64,000 nt of DNA. Source: Microcoleus vaginatus HSN003 (lineage in GTDB: Bacteria; Cyanobacteriota; Cyanobacteriia; Cyanobacteriales; Microcoleaceae). This document shows, one piece after another, positions 1 to 8,340 of the stretch (position 1 is the first letter of the stretch; the number at the start of each line of letters is the position of its first letter). The position numbers and the translations under genes were made by a program. Where the stretch lies: positions 3,410,001 to 3,474,000 of the forward strand of contig NZ_CP031705.1 in NCBI RefSeq assembly GCF_022701255.1, in the 5' to 3' direction. The notes beneath the pieces are model-generated. The model worked only from the letters and a program-made list of their open reading frames with translations, did no database searches and was not told the DNA's origin.

Positions 1-258
<258 letters not shown>

Positions 259-498
259 GTTGAGTTTTTTGGCTTTCGTCAAGTTCTTTCCACTCAGCCT
301 TTCACCGCTGGTTTTTTTCCCTTGACATTTTTCTCGTTGTTTGTGATATTGAGTATCAGCTCTCGCCTTGACTCTCTATCTTGATTTTTTTGACGAGGTT
401 AATAGTGCTTTAAGCTTTCAAACTATTCTTTTTTCTAGGTTCAGTTTTTTGCCTTTAGTTCGCGGTTGTTTGAACCGCCTCTCTTCTGGCGCTTTATT

Positions 499-527
499 AA
501 TGTATCAACTATTCCCAGGGTTGTCAA
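499..527 (-). promoter_or_regulatory. Probable sigma-70 type promoter of the rRNA operon
   Basis: On the minus strand a perfect -35 box TTGACA (522-527) is followed after exactly 17 bp by TACATT (499-504), 4/6 to the -10 consensus. It lies about 240 bp upstream of the 16S 5' end, a normal distance for a cyanobacterial rRNA leader. Transcription would start near 490. The leader (259-490) is T-rich on the plus strand and would carry antitermination and processing signals, but I cannot identify a box A with confidence. Confidence 0.6.
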
Positions 528-558
528 GCGTTTTGCCAAAATATTTTTGACTTTTTTT

Positions 559-1082
559 TGAACCTATACACTGTAAGGGTTTTGGCTCTTACACCGCGCT
601 CCGACATCCGCTGGCTTACTCCTCTTTCCGGGAAGGGGTCTTTTTTTGGGGCAAAATACGGCTTTGGGGCGGACTATCTCCCGCCCATGAGTAGAATATC
701 TCAGTGGTTCAACCAGATGATGGGGCTTACTTGGAGTAGAGGTAAGGCACAGTTCATTGGTGTTAACTTTAAGGATGCGATCGCCCTCAACCAGGCCAGC
801 GTAGGGAACGACTCCTCAAACCCTCAAAACTAAGATTGGGGGCGATCGCGCTTGGAGTTTCTTTCTCCCATTCCATTCTCAAAAGTAAAAACGATCGCTT
901 GTCTGATAAAAGGTTGAGCGATGGCTTAAGGTGATTTGCCAGAAAGAATTTACCGATAGAGGTAGAATATAGTGTTGATGACTAAGGATGTGGATACATT
1001 AGTCTCAACAGACTCAACAACATCATTAACATCGTCGCAATAAGATTCGCGGTGTTCTGCCGGTGCTGGGGCGAGCGCCGGG
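559..1082. other. Intergenic stretch upstream of the rRNA operon
   Basis: No convincing gene. An open frame covers 558-833 on the plus strand (91 codons) but has no recognisable domain and overlaps rRNA-upstream DNA, so I do not call it. Two HIP1-like GCGATCGC sites lie near 842. From about 1060 the DNA is GC-rich (GGGGCGAGCGCC-type repeats) and runs into the decayed DraG-like remnant. Confidence 0.5.
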
Positions 1083-1562
1083 GCTGTGGCGAGCGCCCTT
1101 CAATCTGACATGATGATTGAAACTGAGCCATTTATCGGTCAACTGAGCGAATGGGTATAAGAAGTTGATTCTTCCTTTGCTGCTTTGCTCAAAGATTTGA
1201 TTGATAGGGTGCAATTGCCCTCAGAGTCAGCCGTAGAGTTAATTTCTAGAGCTGGACTACCATTAAACTACCAGCACTCTTGGCAAGAAATCTCGCCTTT
1301 TGTAGTCGGTAGCGTCTTGTGGAGTTTATATGCGTTTTTGAGAACGCCTCAAGATTACTGGGAAATTCTCTGCACTAGCATCGCCGTCGGTGGCGATGTG
1401 GATACGACCGCAGCAATGGCTTGTGCCATCAGCGGGGCATTTCTGGGCCTAGAAGCCATGCCGAATCAACTAGCGGAACTTTTGAACGATCAGGGTAGCT
1501 GCGGCCTGGGCGAACTGATTAAACTCGCTGACAATGGTTATCAGTTGAAAGTCAAGTTGTAG
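1083..1562 (+). pseudogene. Decayed ADP-ribosylglycohydrolase (DraG-like) C-terminal remnant
   Basis: The 1185-1562 part encodes about 125 residues that fit the C-terminal half of the ADP-ribosylglycohydrolase family, including the diagnostic metal-binding stretch AVGGDVDTTAAMACAISGA. That motif normally sits near the end of an enzyme of about 250-350 residues which removes ADP-ribose from arginine or related substrates. Upstream, the same frame continues back through MIETEPFIGQLSEWV but is cut by an in-frame TAA at 1158; the N-terminal half, with the first metal ligands, is absent. I read this as a truncated gene with a nonsense mutation. A very short functional protein starting at TTG 1185 is possible but unlikely, since half the active site would be missing. 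Confidence 0.7.
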
Positions 1563-1607
1563 CCGCTTCTAACAACTTAGGACTTATTATTACGGCTAAA
1601 TAAATTT

Positions 1608-1647
1608 GGACGATCGACCTTTGTGTTTGTAAATCAGTCGATCGCCC
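1608..1647. terminator. Imperfect hairpin between convergent gene ends
   Basis: The arms GGACGATCGAC (1608-1618) and GTCGATCGCCC (1637-1647) pair over 10 of 11 positions around an 18-nt loop. They sit between the 3' end of the DraG remnant and the 3' end of the antiporter gene. There is no clean U tract, so termination is an inference. The left arm is also where the downstream 2.18 kb duplication begins. Confidence 0.35.
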
Positions 1648-1665
1648 AGACTCAAATTCCCTCAA

Positions 1666-3075
1666 TCAAACGATTTGCTCGCTAGAAGGTTCGCCGCTAG
1701 CAGGAGGCTCTACCGTATCGCCAAAGGCAATCCGCAGAAAAGGCGGAGCCAAAAATGTGGTTAGAATCACCATGATAATAATCGAGACTTCTAACGGTTT
1801 ATCCAAAACCCCACTCGCCGAACCGATGCCGGCAAACACTAACCCGACTTCGCCCCGAGGAACCATCCCCACTCCGATCGCCAATCGATTGATTCCCGGC
1901 AGACCAAACACCGCCCAACCAGTCACCAGCTTGCCCAAAATAGCAACCACAATCAAAAATACGGCAATCAAAAGTCCCGCCCGATTATCCGGCACCGCGG
2001 GGTTCAAAACTCCCAAATCGGCCCTGGCTCCCACCGTCACAAAGAAGATGGGTACAATCATATCGGCGATGGGTTTCACCAATTCGTCCAACTCATTGCG
2101 CGCATCGCTTTCATCCAAAACCAAGCCCGCAGCAAAGGCACCCAAAATCGCTTCGAGATGAATTGCATTAGCCAGAAACGCCATGAACAAGGCAAAAATA
2201 AAGGCGGGAATCACAATATTGCCGCGAGTTTTGAGCTTCTCCACCACCGCAGTGAAGCTTTTGTTAAAGATGCCGCCCAAAAGAACCGAACCCAGCAGAA
2301 AGACACTTGCACTGACAATCAAATAGATGACATTAACAACATCAATCTCACCGGTTTTCGCTAAACTCGCGACAACAGCCAAGACAATAATTCCCAGCAC
2401 ATCATCTATCACCGCCGCACCGACAATGATTTGACCTTCTTTAGATTTCAGCCGTCCTAATTCCGACAAAACTTTCGACGTAATTCCGATGCTAGTTGCC
2501 GTCAAAGCAGCCCCCGCAAAAATCGCCGGAATCGCCGCCGTGTGGAAAATGATCATCAAGCCTGCAGTACCGGCGGCAAAGGGAACGGCCACGCCGACAC
2601 AAGCGACAACGACGGCTTGAACCCCCACTTCTTTTAGTTGTCTGAGATCCGACTCCAAACCAATTTCAAACAGCAGAACAATCACGCCTAATTCAGCCAC
2701 CACTGAAATGACTTCACTCTGCGATTCAAAGACACTGGTGATGGCGGCAGGAGACAGATGATTAATCGATTGCAGAACTGTCATAATCCCTGAGTTGGAT
2801 GCTGACAGCCCGCTTTCGGGAAAAACGACCAGGTGTAAAGCAGATACGCCAACAATTACCCCTGCTACAAGTTCACCCAGAACCGGCGGAAAATCAAATT
2901 TTATAGCAGCTTCCGCGCCTAATTTACTGGCGAGATAAATCACTACCAAAGTGAGCAAAACTCCGCTGAGGACGATCGGCGAATTTTCTGCCTCGACTGT
3001 TGCTAACAAAGGTATGGGAGCAACTAGGGATGCCATCCCAGAACTTAAAGCTGTAATTGTATGGTTCAAAAACAT
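1666..3075 (-). CDS. Cation:proton antiporter, CPA2/NapA-like, copy 1
   Basis: Integral membrane Na+(or K+)/H+ antiporter of the CPA2 (KefB/NapA, PF00999) family: about 12-13 hydrophobic segments over 469 residues. The paired acidic motif AAVIDDVLG (Asp224-Asp225 counted from the ATG) is the ion-binding site typical of electrogenic CPA2 members; FEIGLESDLRQL (about 136-147) is another family signature. There is no C-terminal TrkA-N domain, so it is a core transporter. I chose ATG 3075 because the paralogue at 3844-5253 starts at the same residue; a GTG at 3126 would add 17 residues, partly shared (VFLTI) with the DNA upstream of the paralogue. The paralogue is about 91 percent identical by my alignment (roughly 43 differences). 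It lies downstream of a broken hisA and may now depend on its own promoter. Confidence 0.9.
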   Translation of the reverse strand: MFLNHTITALSSGMASLVAPIPLLATVEAENSPIVLSGVLLTLVVIYLASKLGAEAAIKFDFPPVLGELVAGVIVGVSALHLVVFPESGLSASNSGIMTVLQSINHLSPAAITSVFESQSEVISVVAELGVIVLLFEIGLESDLRQLKEVGVQAVVVACVGVAVPFAAGTAGLMIIFHTAAIPAIFAGAALTATSIGITSKVLSELGRLKSKEGQIIVGAAVIDDVLGIIVLAVVASLAKTGEIDVVNVIYLIVSASVFLLGSVLLGGIFNKSFTAVVEKLKTRGNIVIPAFIFALFMAFLANAIHLEAILGAFAAGLVLDESDARNELDELVKPIADMIVPIFFVTVGARADLGVLNPAVPDNRAGLLIAVFLIVVAILGKLVTGWAVFGLPGINRLAIGVGMVPRGEVGLVFAGIGSASGVLDKPLEVSIIIMVILTTFLAPPFLRIAFGDTVEPPASGEPSSEQIV

Positions 3076-3177
3076 GGTTACGATGATGGTAAGAAATACG
3101 TTGAAACCAGACAGTCCGGGACGCACACAAACTCAAGCGTTCCGGTTTTTTTTATGCGGGCCAAAGGATTCAGACGA

Positions 3178-3797
3178 TCAAGCAAAACTCGAATAACCCA
3201 AATCTGGCGGTACATCCTGCCACCGCCCTTGTCCGACTGCTTGAATTGCTTCTTTTAGCAAGATATCGCCGGTATAAATTGCCCTACCGACGATCGCACT
3301 TTTGACACCAATTGGTTCCAAAGCCAGCAAACTCAACAAGTCGGCGATCGAACTAACGCCACCGGAAGCAATCACCGGAATCGAAATAGCGTTAGCAATT
3401 TCGCGCAAAGATTCCAAATTCGGCCCTTCCATAGTACCGTCACGGTGAATGTCGGTGTAAATAATTTCAGCCGCCCCTAACTCGGCCATTTTTTGCGCCA
3501 ATTCTGCCGCTAAAACTTCCGAAGTTTCTAGCCAGCCTCTAGTAGCAACTTTACCATTTCTGGCGTCGATGCCGACCAGAATTTGAGTGGGAAATTCGAC
3601 GCACAATTCGCCGACTAATTGCGGTTATTCGACGGCGACAGTGCCGAGAATGACGCGCCGGACGCCTAAATTGAGGATAGCAGCAACAGAAGCGCGATCG
3701 CGCATTCCCCCACCTACTTGACAGGGAACGTCTACTGAGCGGACGATCGCTTCAATGGCTGCTTGGTTGACTGGATGCCCTGCTTTGGCGCCGTCGA
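3178..3797 (-). pseudogene. hisA: Broken hisA copy (5'-truncated, internal stop)
   Basis: Matches the intact hisA at 5359-6132 from codon 53 (DGAKAGHP) to the stop, nearly identical throughout. The first 52 codons, including the N-terminal catalytic Asp8 and the first phosphate-site strands, are missing: the DNA switches at 3797 to sequence from the antiporter 3' flank. In addition, the Gln codon CAA in the VEQPQLV segment has become TAA (about 3625-3627), splitting the remainder. A small frame opens at 3843 (first residues MREFESGRATHL) but encodes only junction sequence before entering hisA. No function expected; a source for gene conversion with the intact copy. Confidence 0.93.
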
Positions 3798-5978
3798 CAT
3801 TTGTTTCTAAATGAGTCGCTCGCCCAGACTCAAATTCCCTCAATCAAACGATTTTCTCGGTAGAAAGTTCCCCACTAGCAGGAGGCACTACCGTATCGCC
3901 AAAGGCAATCCGCAGAAAAGGCGGAGCCAAAAAAGTCGTCAGAATCACCATGATAATAATCGAGACTTCTAAGGGTTTATCCAAAACCCCACTCGCCGAA
4001 CCGATGCCGGCAAACACTAATCCGACTTCACCCCGAGGAACCATCCCCACTCCGATCGCCAATCGATTGATTCCAGGCTGACCAAACACCACCCAACCTG
4101 TTACGATCTTGCCCAAAATAGCAACCACGATCAAAAATACGGCAATCAAAAGTCCCGCCCGATTATCGGGTACTGTTGGGTTCAAAACCCCCAAATCCGC
4201 CCGAGCCCCCACCGTTACAAAGAAGATGGGTACAAATAAATCGGCGATGGGTTTCACCATTTCATCCAACTCCTGGCGGACATCGCTTTCATCCAACACC
4301 AAACCAGCCGCAAACGCACCCAAAATTGCTTCGAGATGAATTGCATTGCCCAGAAAAGCCATGAAGTAGGCAAAAATAAATGCCGGGATGATAATATTGC
4401 CGCGAGTTTTGAGTTGAACCACCACCGCCGAGAAAGTTTTGTCGAAGACACCACCCAACAGAATCGAACCTAGCAGAAAAACAGTTGCACTGACAATCAA
4501 ATAGATGACATTAACAACATCAATCTCACCGGTTTTGGCTAAACTGGCGACAACAGCCAGGACAATAATTCCCAACACATCATCAATCACCGCCGCACCG
4601 ACAATAATTTGACCTTCTTTAGAGTTCAGTTGTCCTAAATCAGACAACACTTTAGATGTAATTCCAATGCTGGTTGCCGTCAAAGCAGCCCCCGAAAAAA
4701 TTGCTGGAATTGCCGCCGTGTGAAAAATTATCATCAAGCCCGCAGTACCAGCGGCAAAGGGAACTGCCACACCTACGCAGGCGACAACGGTAGCTTGAAT
4801 TCCGACTTGCTTGAGTTGTTTGAGATCCGACTCTAAGCCAATTTCAAACAGCAGAATAATTACGCCTAATTCAGCTAGCACAGAAATGACTTCACTCTGC
4901 GATTCAAACACACTGGTGAGGGCGGCAGGAGACAGATGATTAATCGATTGCAGAACTGTCATAATCCCTGAGTCTGAGGCTGACAGCCCGCTTCCGGGAA
5001 AAATGACCAGGTTTAAAGCAGATACGCCAACAATTACCCCTGCTACAAGTTCACCCAGAACCGGCGGAAAATCAAATTTTAGAGCCACTTCCGCGCCGAT
5101 TTTACTGGCGAGATAAATCACTACTAAACTGAGCAAAACTCCGCTGAGGACGATCGGCGAATTTTCTGCCTCGACTGTTGCTAACAAAGGTATGGGAGCA
5201 ACTAGGGATGCCATCCCAGAACTTAAAGCTGTAATTGTATGGTTCAAAAACATGGGTACGAGGATGGTAAGAAAGACGATTCTACGCTTACTGTTGACTG
5301 TGAGTCGGAAAATTGATAACTGTTACATATTGGGTAGCCAGTTAACTCGACCTGAGTATCAAGCAAAACTCGAATAACCCAAATCTGGGGGTACATCCTG
5401 CCACCGCCCTTGTCCCACTGCTTGAATTGCTTCTTTTAGCAAGATATCGCCGGTATAAATTGCCCTACCGACGATCGCACTTTTGACACCAATTGGTTCC
5501 AAAGCCAGCAAACTCAACAAATCTGCAATCGAACTAACGCCACCGGAAGCAATCACCGGAATCGAAATAGCGTTAGCAATTTCGCGCAAAGATTCCAAAT
5601 TCGGCCCTTCCATAGTACCGTCGCGGTGAATGTCGGTGTAAATAATTTCAGCCGCCCCTAACTCGGCCATTTTTTGCGCCAATTCTGTTGCTAAAACTTC
5701 CGAAGTTTCTAACCAGCCTCTAGTCGCAACTTTACCATTTCTGGCGTCGATGCCAACCAGAATTCGACCGGGAAATTCGGCGCACAACTCGCCGACTAAT
5801 TGCGGTTGTTCGACGGCGACAGTGCCGAGAATGACGCGCCGGACGCCTAAATTGAGGATAGCAGCAACAGAAGTGCGATCGCGCATTCCCCCACCTACTT
5901 GACAGGGAACGTCTACTGATCGGACGATCGCTTCAATGGCTGCTTGGTTGACTGGATGACCTGCTTTGGCGCCGTCGA
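3798..5978. repeat. Tandem duplication, unit B (antiporter plus hisA)
   Basis: Second unit of the 2.18 kb tandem duplication. The junction with unit A lies at 3794-3800: hisA sequence ends at GCCGTCGA and switches to sequence matching that found downstream of the other antiporter (about 1616 onward). The bases shared across the junction are only about TCGA, so the event looks like short-homology recombination between the antiporter 3' flank and the hisA interior. Because unit B's hisA is the original, it retains its 5' end beyond 5978. Confidence 0.9.
3844..5253 (-). CDS. Cation:proton antiporter, CPA2/NapA-like, copy 2
   Basis: Paralogue of the antiporter at 1666-3075, with the same 469-residue length, membrane topology and Asp224-Asp225 pair in AAVIDDVLG. 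It follows the intact hisA by about 105 bp on the same strand, the arrangement that presumably existed before duplication. Differences from copy 1 are spread over the protein and mostly conservative (V/I/L, S/T, E/D), with clusters in the segment of residues 260-300 and at the C-terminal tail. Both copies look functional, so selection has probably kept two, perhaps for dosage or different ion or pH ranges; that is inference. Its stop codon directly abuts the start of the junction frame leading into the hisA pseudogene. Confidence 0.9.
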   Translation of the reverse strand: MFLNHTITALSSGMASLVAPIPLLATVEAENSPIVLSGVLLSLVVIYLASKIGAEVALKFDFPPVLGELVAGVIVGVSALNLVIFPGSGLSASDSGIMTVLQSINHLSPAALTSVFESQSEVISVLAELGVIILLFEIGLESDLKQLKQVGIQATVVACVGVAVPFAAGTAGLMIIFHTAAIPAIFSGAALTATSIGITSKVLSDLGQLNSKEGQIIVGAAVIDDVLGIIVLAVVASLAKTGEIDVVNVIYLIVSATVFLLGSILLGGVFDKTFSAVVVQLKTRGNIIIPAFIFAYFMAFLGNAIHLEAILGAFAAGLVLDESDVRQELDEMVKPIADLFVPIFFVTVGARADLGVLNPTVPDNRAGLLIAVFLIVVAILGKIVTGWVVFGQPGINRLAIGVGMVPRGEVGLVFAGIGSASGVLDKPLEVSIIIMVILTTFLAPPFLRIAFGDTVVPPASGELSTEKIV

Positions 5979-6132
5979 GGTCTACTAAATGCAGCATGGT
6001 TGCGCCTTCATTTACCCACTGTCTGGCGACTGCGACGGGGTTGTCGTTAAAAGTTTGAGACTTCGCGTAGTCTCCCTGATACAATCTGACGCATTTTCCA
6101 TCCAATAAGTCGATCGCTGGAATTACATTCAT
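5359..6132 (-). CDS. hisA: HisA, phosphoribosylformimino-AICAR-phosphate isomerase
   Basis: Fourth step of histidine synthesis: Amadori isomerisation of ProFAR to PRFAR in the cytosol by a (beta/alpha)8 barrel. The 257 residues are the usual length. [17 protein letters not shown] carries catalytic Asp8; GIDARNG carries the second acid (Asp129); [10 protein letters not shown] (164-173) and VIASGGVSS form the C-terminal phosphate site, and CQVGGGMRD the N-terminal one. The ATG start is preceded by a GAGG ribosome site and a good promoter (6153-6180). It is the only intact hisA in the window, and is followed by an antiporter rather than by other his genes, as usual in cyanobacteria where his genes are scattered. 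Confidence 0.97.
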   Translation of the reverse strand: MNVIPAIDLLDGKCVRLYQGDYAKSQTFNDNPVAVARQWVNEGATMLHLVDLDGAKAGHPVNQAAIEAIVRSVDVPCQVGGGMRDRTSVAAILNLGVRRVILGTVAVEQPQLVGELCAEFPGRILVGIDARNGKVATRGWLETSEVLATELAQKMAELGAAEIIYTDIHRDGTMEGPNLESLREIANAISIPVIASGGVSSIADLLSLLALEPIGVKSAIVGRAIYTGDILLKEAIQAVGQGRWQDVPPDLGYSSFA

Positions 6133-6152
6133 AATTTTTCCTCAAATTGCTA

Positions 6153-6180
6153 ATTATACCAGTTAAAAAAAAGAATGCAA
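6153..6180 (-). promoter_or_regulatory. Probable promoter of hisA
   Basis: On the minus strand a perfect -10 hexamer TATAAT (6153-6158) lies 16 bp after TTGCAT (6175-6180; 3/6 to the -35 consensus). Transcription would begin around 6146, giving a leader of roughly 14 nt containing TGAGG, the likely ribosome-binding site. Confidence 0.5.
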
Positions 6181-6272
6181 CTTTATGCCCGTGCTCCCAA
6201 CCCATACATAATCATTCATTCCCAATCGTTATATCTCAAATATAAAATCTAAAATTGTATTACCCATTACAT

Positions 6273-6950
6273 TTATTTTTTACATTCGCAACCGCTATTT
6301 AAATGAAACATAATCGCTGAAGAAAGCGTAGACCATAAAGGAGTATTGACCTCGGCTTTTTGCAAAGCTTCGGCTGTCCAGTCGTTGCAAGTTCTCAAAA
6401 TAGAGTAACTGCCTTTTGCTTCATACAAACTGTCGCTTTTGCCGTAGCCGTAGCTAATTTTAAATTTATTACCTGGTGCGTCTAATTGGAATGTATCTTT
6501 AAGAAAATTTATTATTTTAATATAATTCGCTCCACTAATTTTCACACATTTAATTTCAATATTTTGGGGAGGAAACCGATAACCTTGAACGTGTACGGTA
6601 GACGGAGTAGGGAAAAATAGTGCCTTGAAAGCTGTAACTGGGTTGATGATTGCTGATGTGGAAGTTTCCAACATAAAAGCTCTATCTCCCCAGCCAAAAG
6701 ACAAATATTTATAATCAGAAGTGGCATCCCGCCCTATTTCTGTTAGCGGTAAAAATTGAGTCCAGTCAAAATATTCATTTTTAACTGGAACGATGATTTC
6801 GGTGTGAATGCCTTGGTTGGAAATGTATAGAGAGATTGTGCAATCTGGTTGCGAGTAATTTCCCCACTTTCTAGGAGTGAGATAGCCAATTGTTAGAAAA
6901 GCAGTCAAAAATAAGATGACAATTCCTAAGCGCTGTATGCTTTTTCTCAT
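6273..6950 (-). CDS. DUF2459 family protein, membrane-anchored
   Basis: A 225-residue protein with one N-terminal hydrophobic segment (RLGIVILFLTAFLTIGYL, about residues 6-23) and a probably periplasmic body. The conserved features HTEIIVPV, FGWGDRAF and CNDWTAEAL match the DUF2459 (TIGR02117) family, whose members are of unknown biochemical function; the invariant His, Gly-Trp-Gly-Asp and Cys-Asn suggest a papain-like or NlpC-like cysteine hydrolase fold, which is inference. I chose ATG 6950 because it directly precedes the hydrophobic segment; the longer frame to 7058 would overlap the upstream gene. It lies 14 bp downstream of the GHL10 gene and is probably cotranscribed. Confidence 0.75.
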   Translation of the reverse strand: MRKSIQRLGIVILFLTAFLTIGYLTPRKWGNYSQPDCTISLYISNQGIHTEIIVPVKNEYFDWTQFLPLTEIGRDATSDYKYLSFGWGDRAFMLETSTSAIINPVTAFKALFFPTPSTVHVQGYRFPPQNIEIKCVKISGANYIKIINFLKDTFQLDAPGNKFKISYGYGKSDSLYEAKGSYSILRTCNDWTAEALQKAEVNTPLWSTLSSAIMFHLNSGCECKK

Positions 6951-6964
6951 TTTAACCGTAGGTT

Positions 6965-8167
6965 TCAAATTCTGGCTTCGGATGGCGGGCGCTGCATCTT
7001 TGTGGGAAAGAACTCTTGCAATGCCGAATTGCGCTGTTCGGGGGTTTCCCTCGCCCAATTCGATAAACTTTCGTAGAAAAAGAACGACACACCAGCGAAA
7101 TTTCTTTTTCGCACTTCTTGCACTTGTTCTTGAATTTGCTTGAGCGGCACAGAATTATTTTTAAGACCAGTTAAAATGCCGATCGCAGTGGGAATGTTAA
7201 GTTTAGCCAGTTTAACTTCTTCTCGTTCCAGTTCGGCACTAAAACGCTTGATATCGCTGCGATAAACCTGCAACACAATTTCTTGGATGTAGCCGCGTCT
7301 TTCCCAGGTAAACCAGTCCTGCAAGTGGGCGGGTAAAGAAAAGTGAAAAGGGTTCGGAGATAAGCTGACAATACATTTTTCTTTACGGGATTTGATGGCG
7401 CGGGAAACTCGCCCCATGAAGTCATTGATTTTGTCAGCGCGCCAGCGCACCCAGAAGGTTTCGCGGGGGTCGTCGGAGGGAGGGCTTTTGATTTGTTCCT
7501 GATACATTGACACTGTTAGCGGCTCGTAGCCAAATTCTACTGGCAAGCCGAAATGGTCGTCAAATTGAATGCCATCTATATCATAATTATCGACAATTTC
7601 TAGGATTAAATCTAAGATAAATTGCTGCACTTGGGGATGAAAGGGATTCAGCCAAACTCGATCGTGTTTGCCTTCTTTCCAAATAGTTGAACCGTCGCGC
7701 CGCTGCGCCAGCCACTCTGGGTGAAGTGTGGCTAATTCTGATTCTGCGGGAGCCATGAAACCAAACTCAAACCAGGGGATTACTGCTATACCTTTTTGAT
7801 GGGATTGTGCTATAATTTCTGTGAGGATGTCTCGGTCTTTCAATCCGGGCGATGGGTCGATCGACTGTCCGAATACTCCTTGGGCTGCTGCACTCGGATA
7901 AAGCGTATAGCCTCCTTGCCAAACCGTGGGATAGATGGTATTAAAATTGAGTTTGTCCAGTCGATTTACAGCGTCAATGATGTTGTTGCGGGAGAAGATA
8001 ACCTCGCTGTCAATGTTCGTCAGCCAGACGCCGCGCAATTCGGTTGTTGGGGTGTGGGGGCGGGTTTGAGCTAACAGACGCGGGGATAATATGGCGGAGG
8101 AGGTAAGGGCGATCGCAAAAACAACTATTAAAGCCAGTATCCGCTGCCATTTGTGCAGTTTAATCAT
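6965..8167 (-). CDS. Family-10-like glycosyl hydrolase (GHL10, DUF187), exported
   Basis: 400 residues. An N-terminal signal sequence (hydrophobic 10-27, probable cleavage after LLAQ at 34) is followed by a GHL10 TIM barrel beginning at ELRGVWLTNIDSEV (43-56). Conserved family blocks are IPWFEFGFM (130-138), VWLNPFHPQV and DIDGIQFDDHFGLP (196-209), with Asp198, Asp203 and Asp204 as candidate catalytic or metal residues. The family cleaves envelope polysaccharides or denuded peptidoglycan glycan strands in other bacteria; the substrate here is unknown. It is followed at 14 bp by the DUF2459 gene, so both may work on the cell wall. Confidence 0.88.
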   Translation of the reverse strand: MIKLHKWQRILALIVVFAIALTSSAILSPRLLAQTRPHTPTTELRGVWLTNIDSEVIFSRNNIIDAVNRLDKLNFNTIYPTVWQGGYTLYPSAAAQGVFGQSIDPSPGLKDRDILTEIIAQSHQKGIAVIPWFEFGFMAPAESELATLHPEWLAQRRDGSTIWKEGKHDRVWLNPFHPQVQQFILDLILEIVDNYDIDGIQFDDHFGLPVEFGYEPLTVSMYQEQIKSPPSDDPRETFWVRWRADKINDFMGRVSRAIKSRKEKCIVSLSPNPFHFSLPAHLQDWFTWERRGYIQEIVLQVYRSDIKRFSAELEREEVKLAKLNIPTAIGILTGLKNNSVPLKQIQEQVQEVRKRNFAGVSFFFYESLSNWARETPEQRNSALQEFFPTKMQRPPSEARI

Positions 8168-8230
8168 TTATTTTTCGCAAATATTATTGTGAGAGTTCTA
8201 TTTTACCTCACCAAATAGCACCATTCTCAA

Positions 8231-8295
8231 GAACAGGCTTTCCTGGCTGTTCCACAAGAGTGAATTTTTTTGTGGGGTGGGCTTCTAGCCCGCCC
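8231..8295. repeat. Double-hairpin REP-like repeat, copy 1
   Basis: Two adjacent hairpins, GAACAGGC...GCTGTTC (8231-8252) and GGGTGGGCTTCTAGCCCGCCC (about 8275-8295), joined by a spacer holding CACAAGAG and TTGTGG, which also pair. The same architecture recurs at 13592-13656, 23631-23752 and 24021-24089. It lies between two gene ends on the same strand. Confidence 0.7.
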
Positions 8296-8340
8296 TTGAA
8301 AGGCTTATTGAAAATCATGTAATATCTCAGTTTTACCCTA

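Larger units (their letters stand above)
1616..3797. repeat. Tandem duplication, unit A (antiporter plus truncated hisA)
   Basis: This block is homologous to 3798-5978. Each unit carries, in minus-strand order, hisA codons from about 53 to the stop, an intergenic spacer and a complete antiporter gene. Offsets between matching features are 2178 bp (antiporter stops) and 2181 bp (hisA stops). The hisA parts are about 96 percent identical in DNA by eye, the antiporters clearly less, and the antiporter-hisA spacers (about 3100-3165 versus 5280-5350) are unrelated. Confidence 0.9.

Noticed and set aside
558..833. 91-codon plus-strand frame upstream of the rRNA operon
   Set aside because: No recognisable domain, starts within the rRNA upstream region and lacks a good ribosome site.
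1757..2364. Plus-strand frames (134 and 68 codons) over the antiporter
   Set aside because: Antisense to a clear transporter gene; matching antisense frames occur in the second copy, as expected from DNA similarity.
3178..3606. Shortened but working HisA starting at MCVEFPTQ
   Set aside because: It would lack the first half of the barrel and catalytic Asp8; an intact hisA is next to it.
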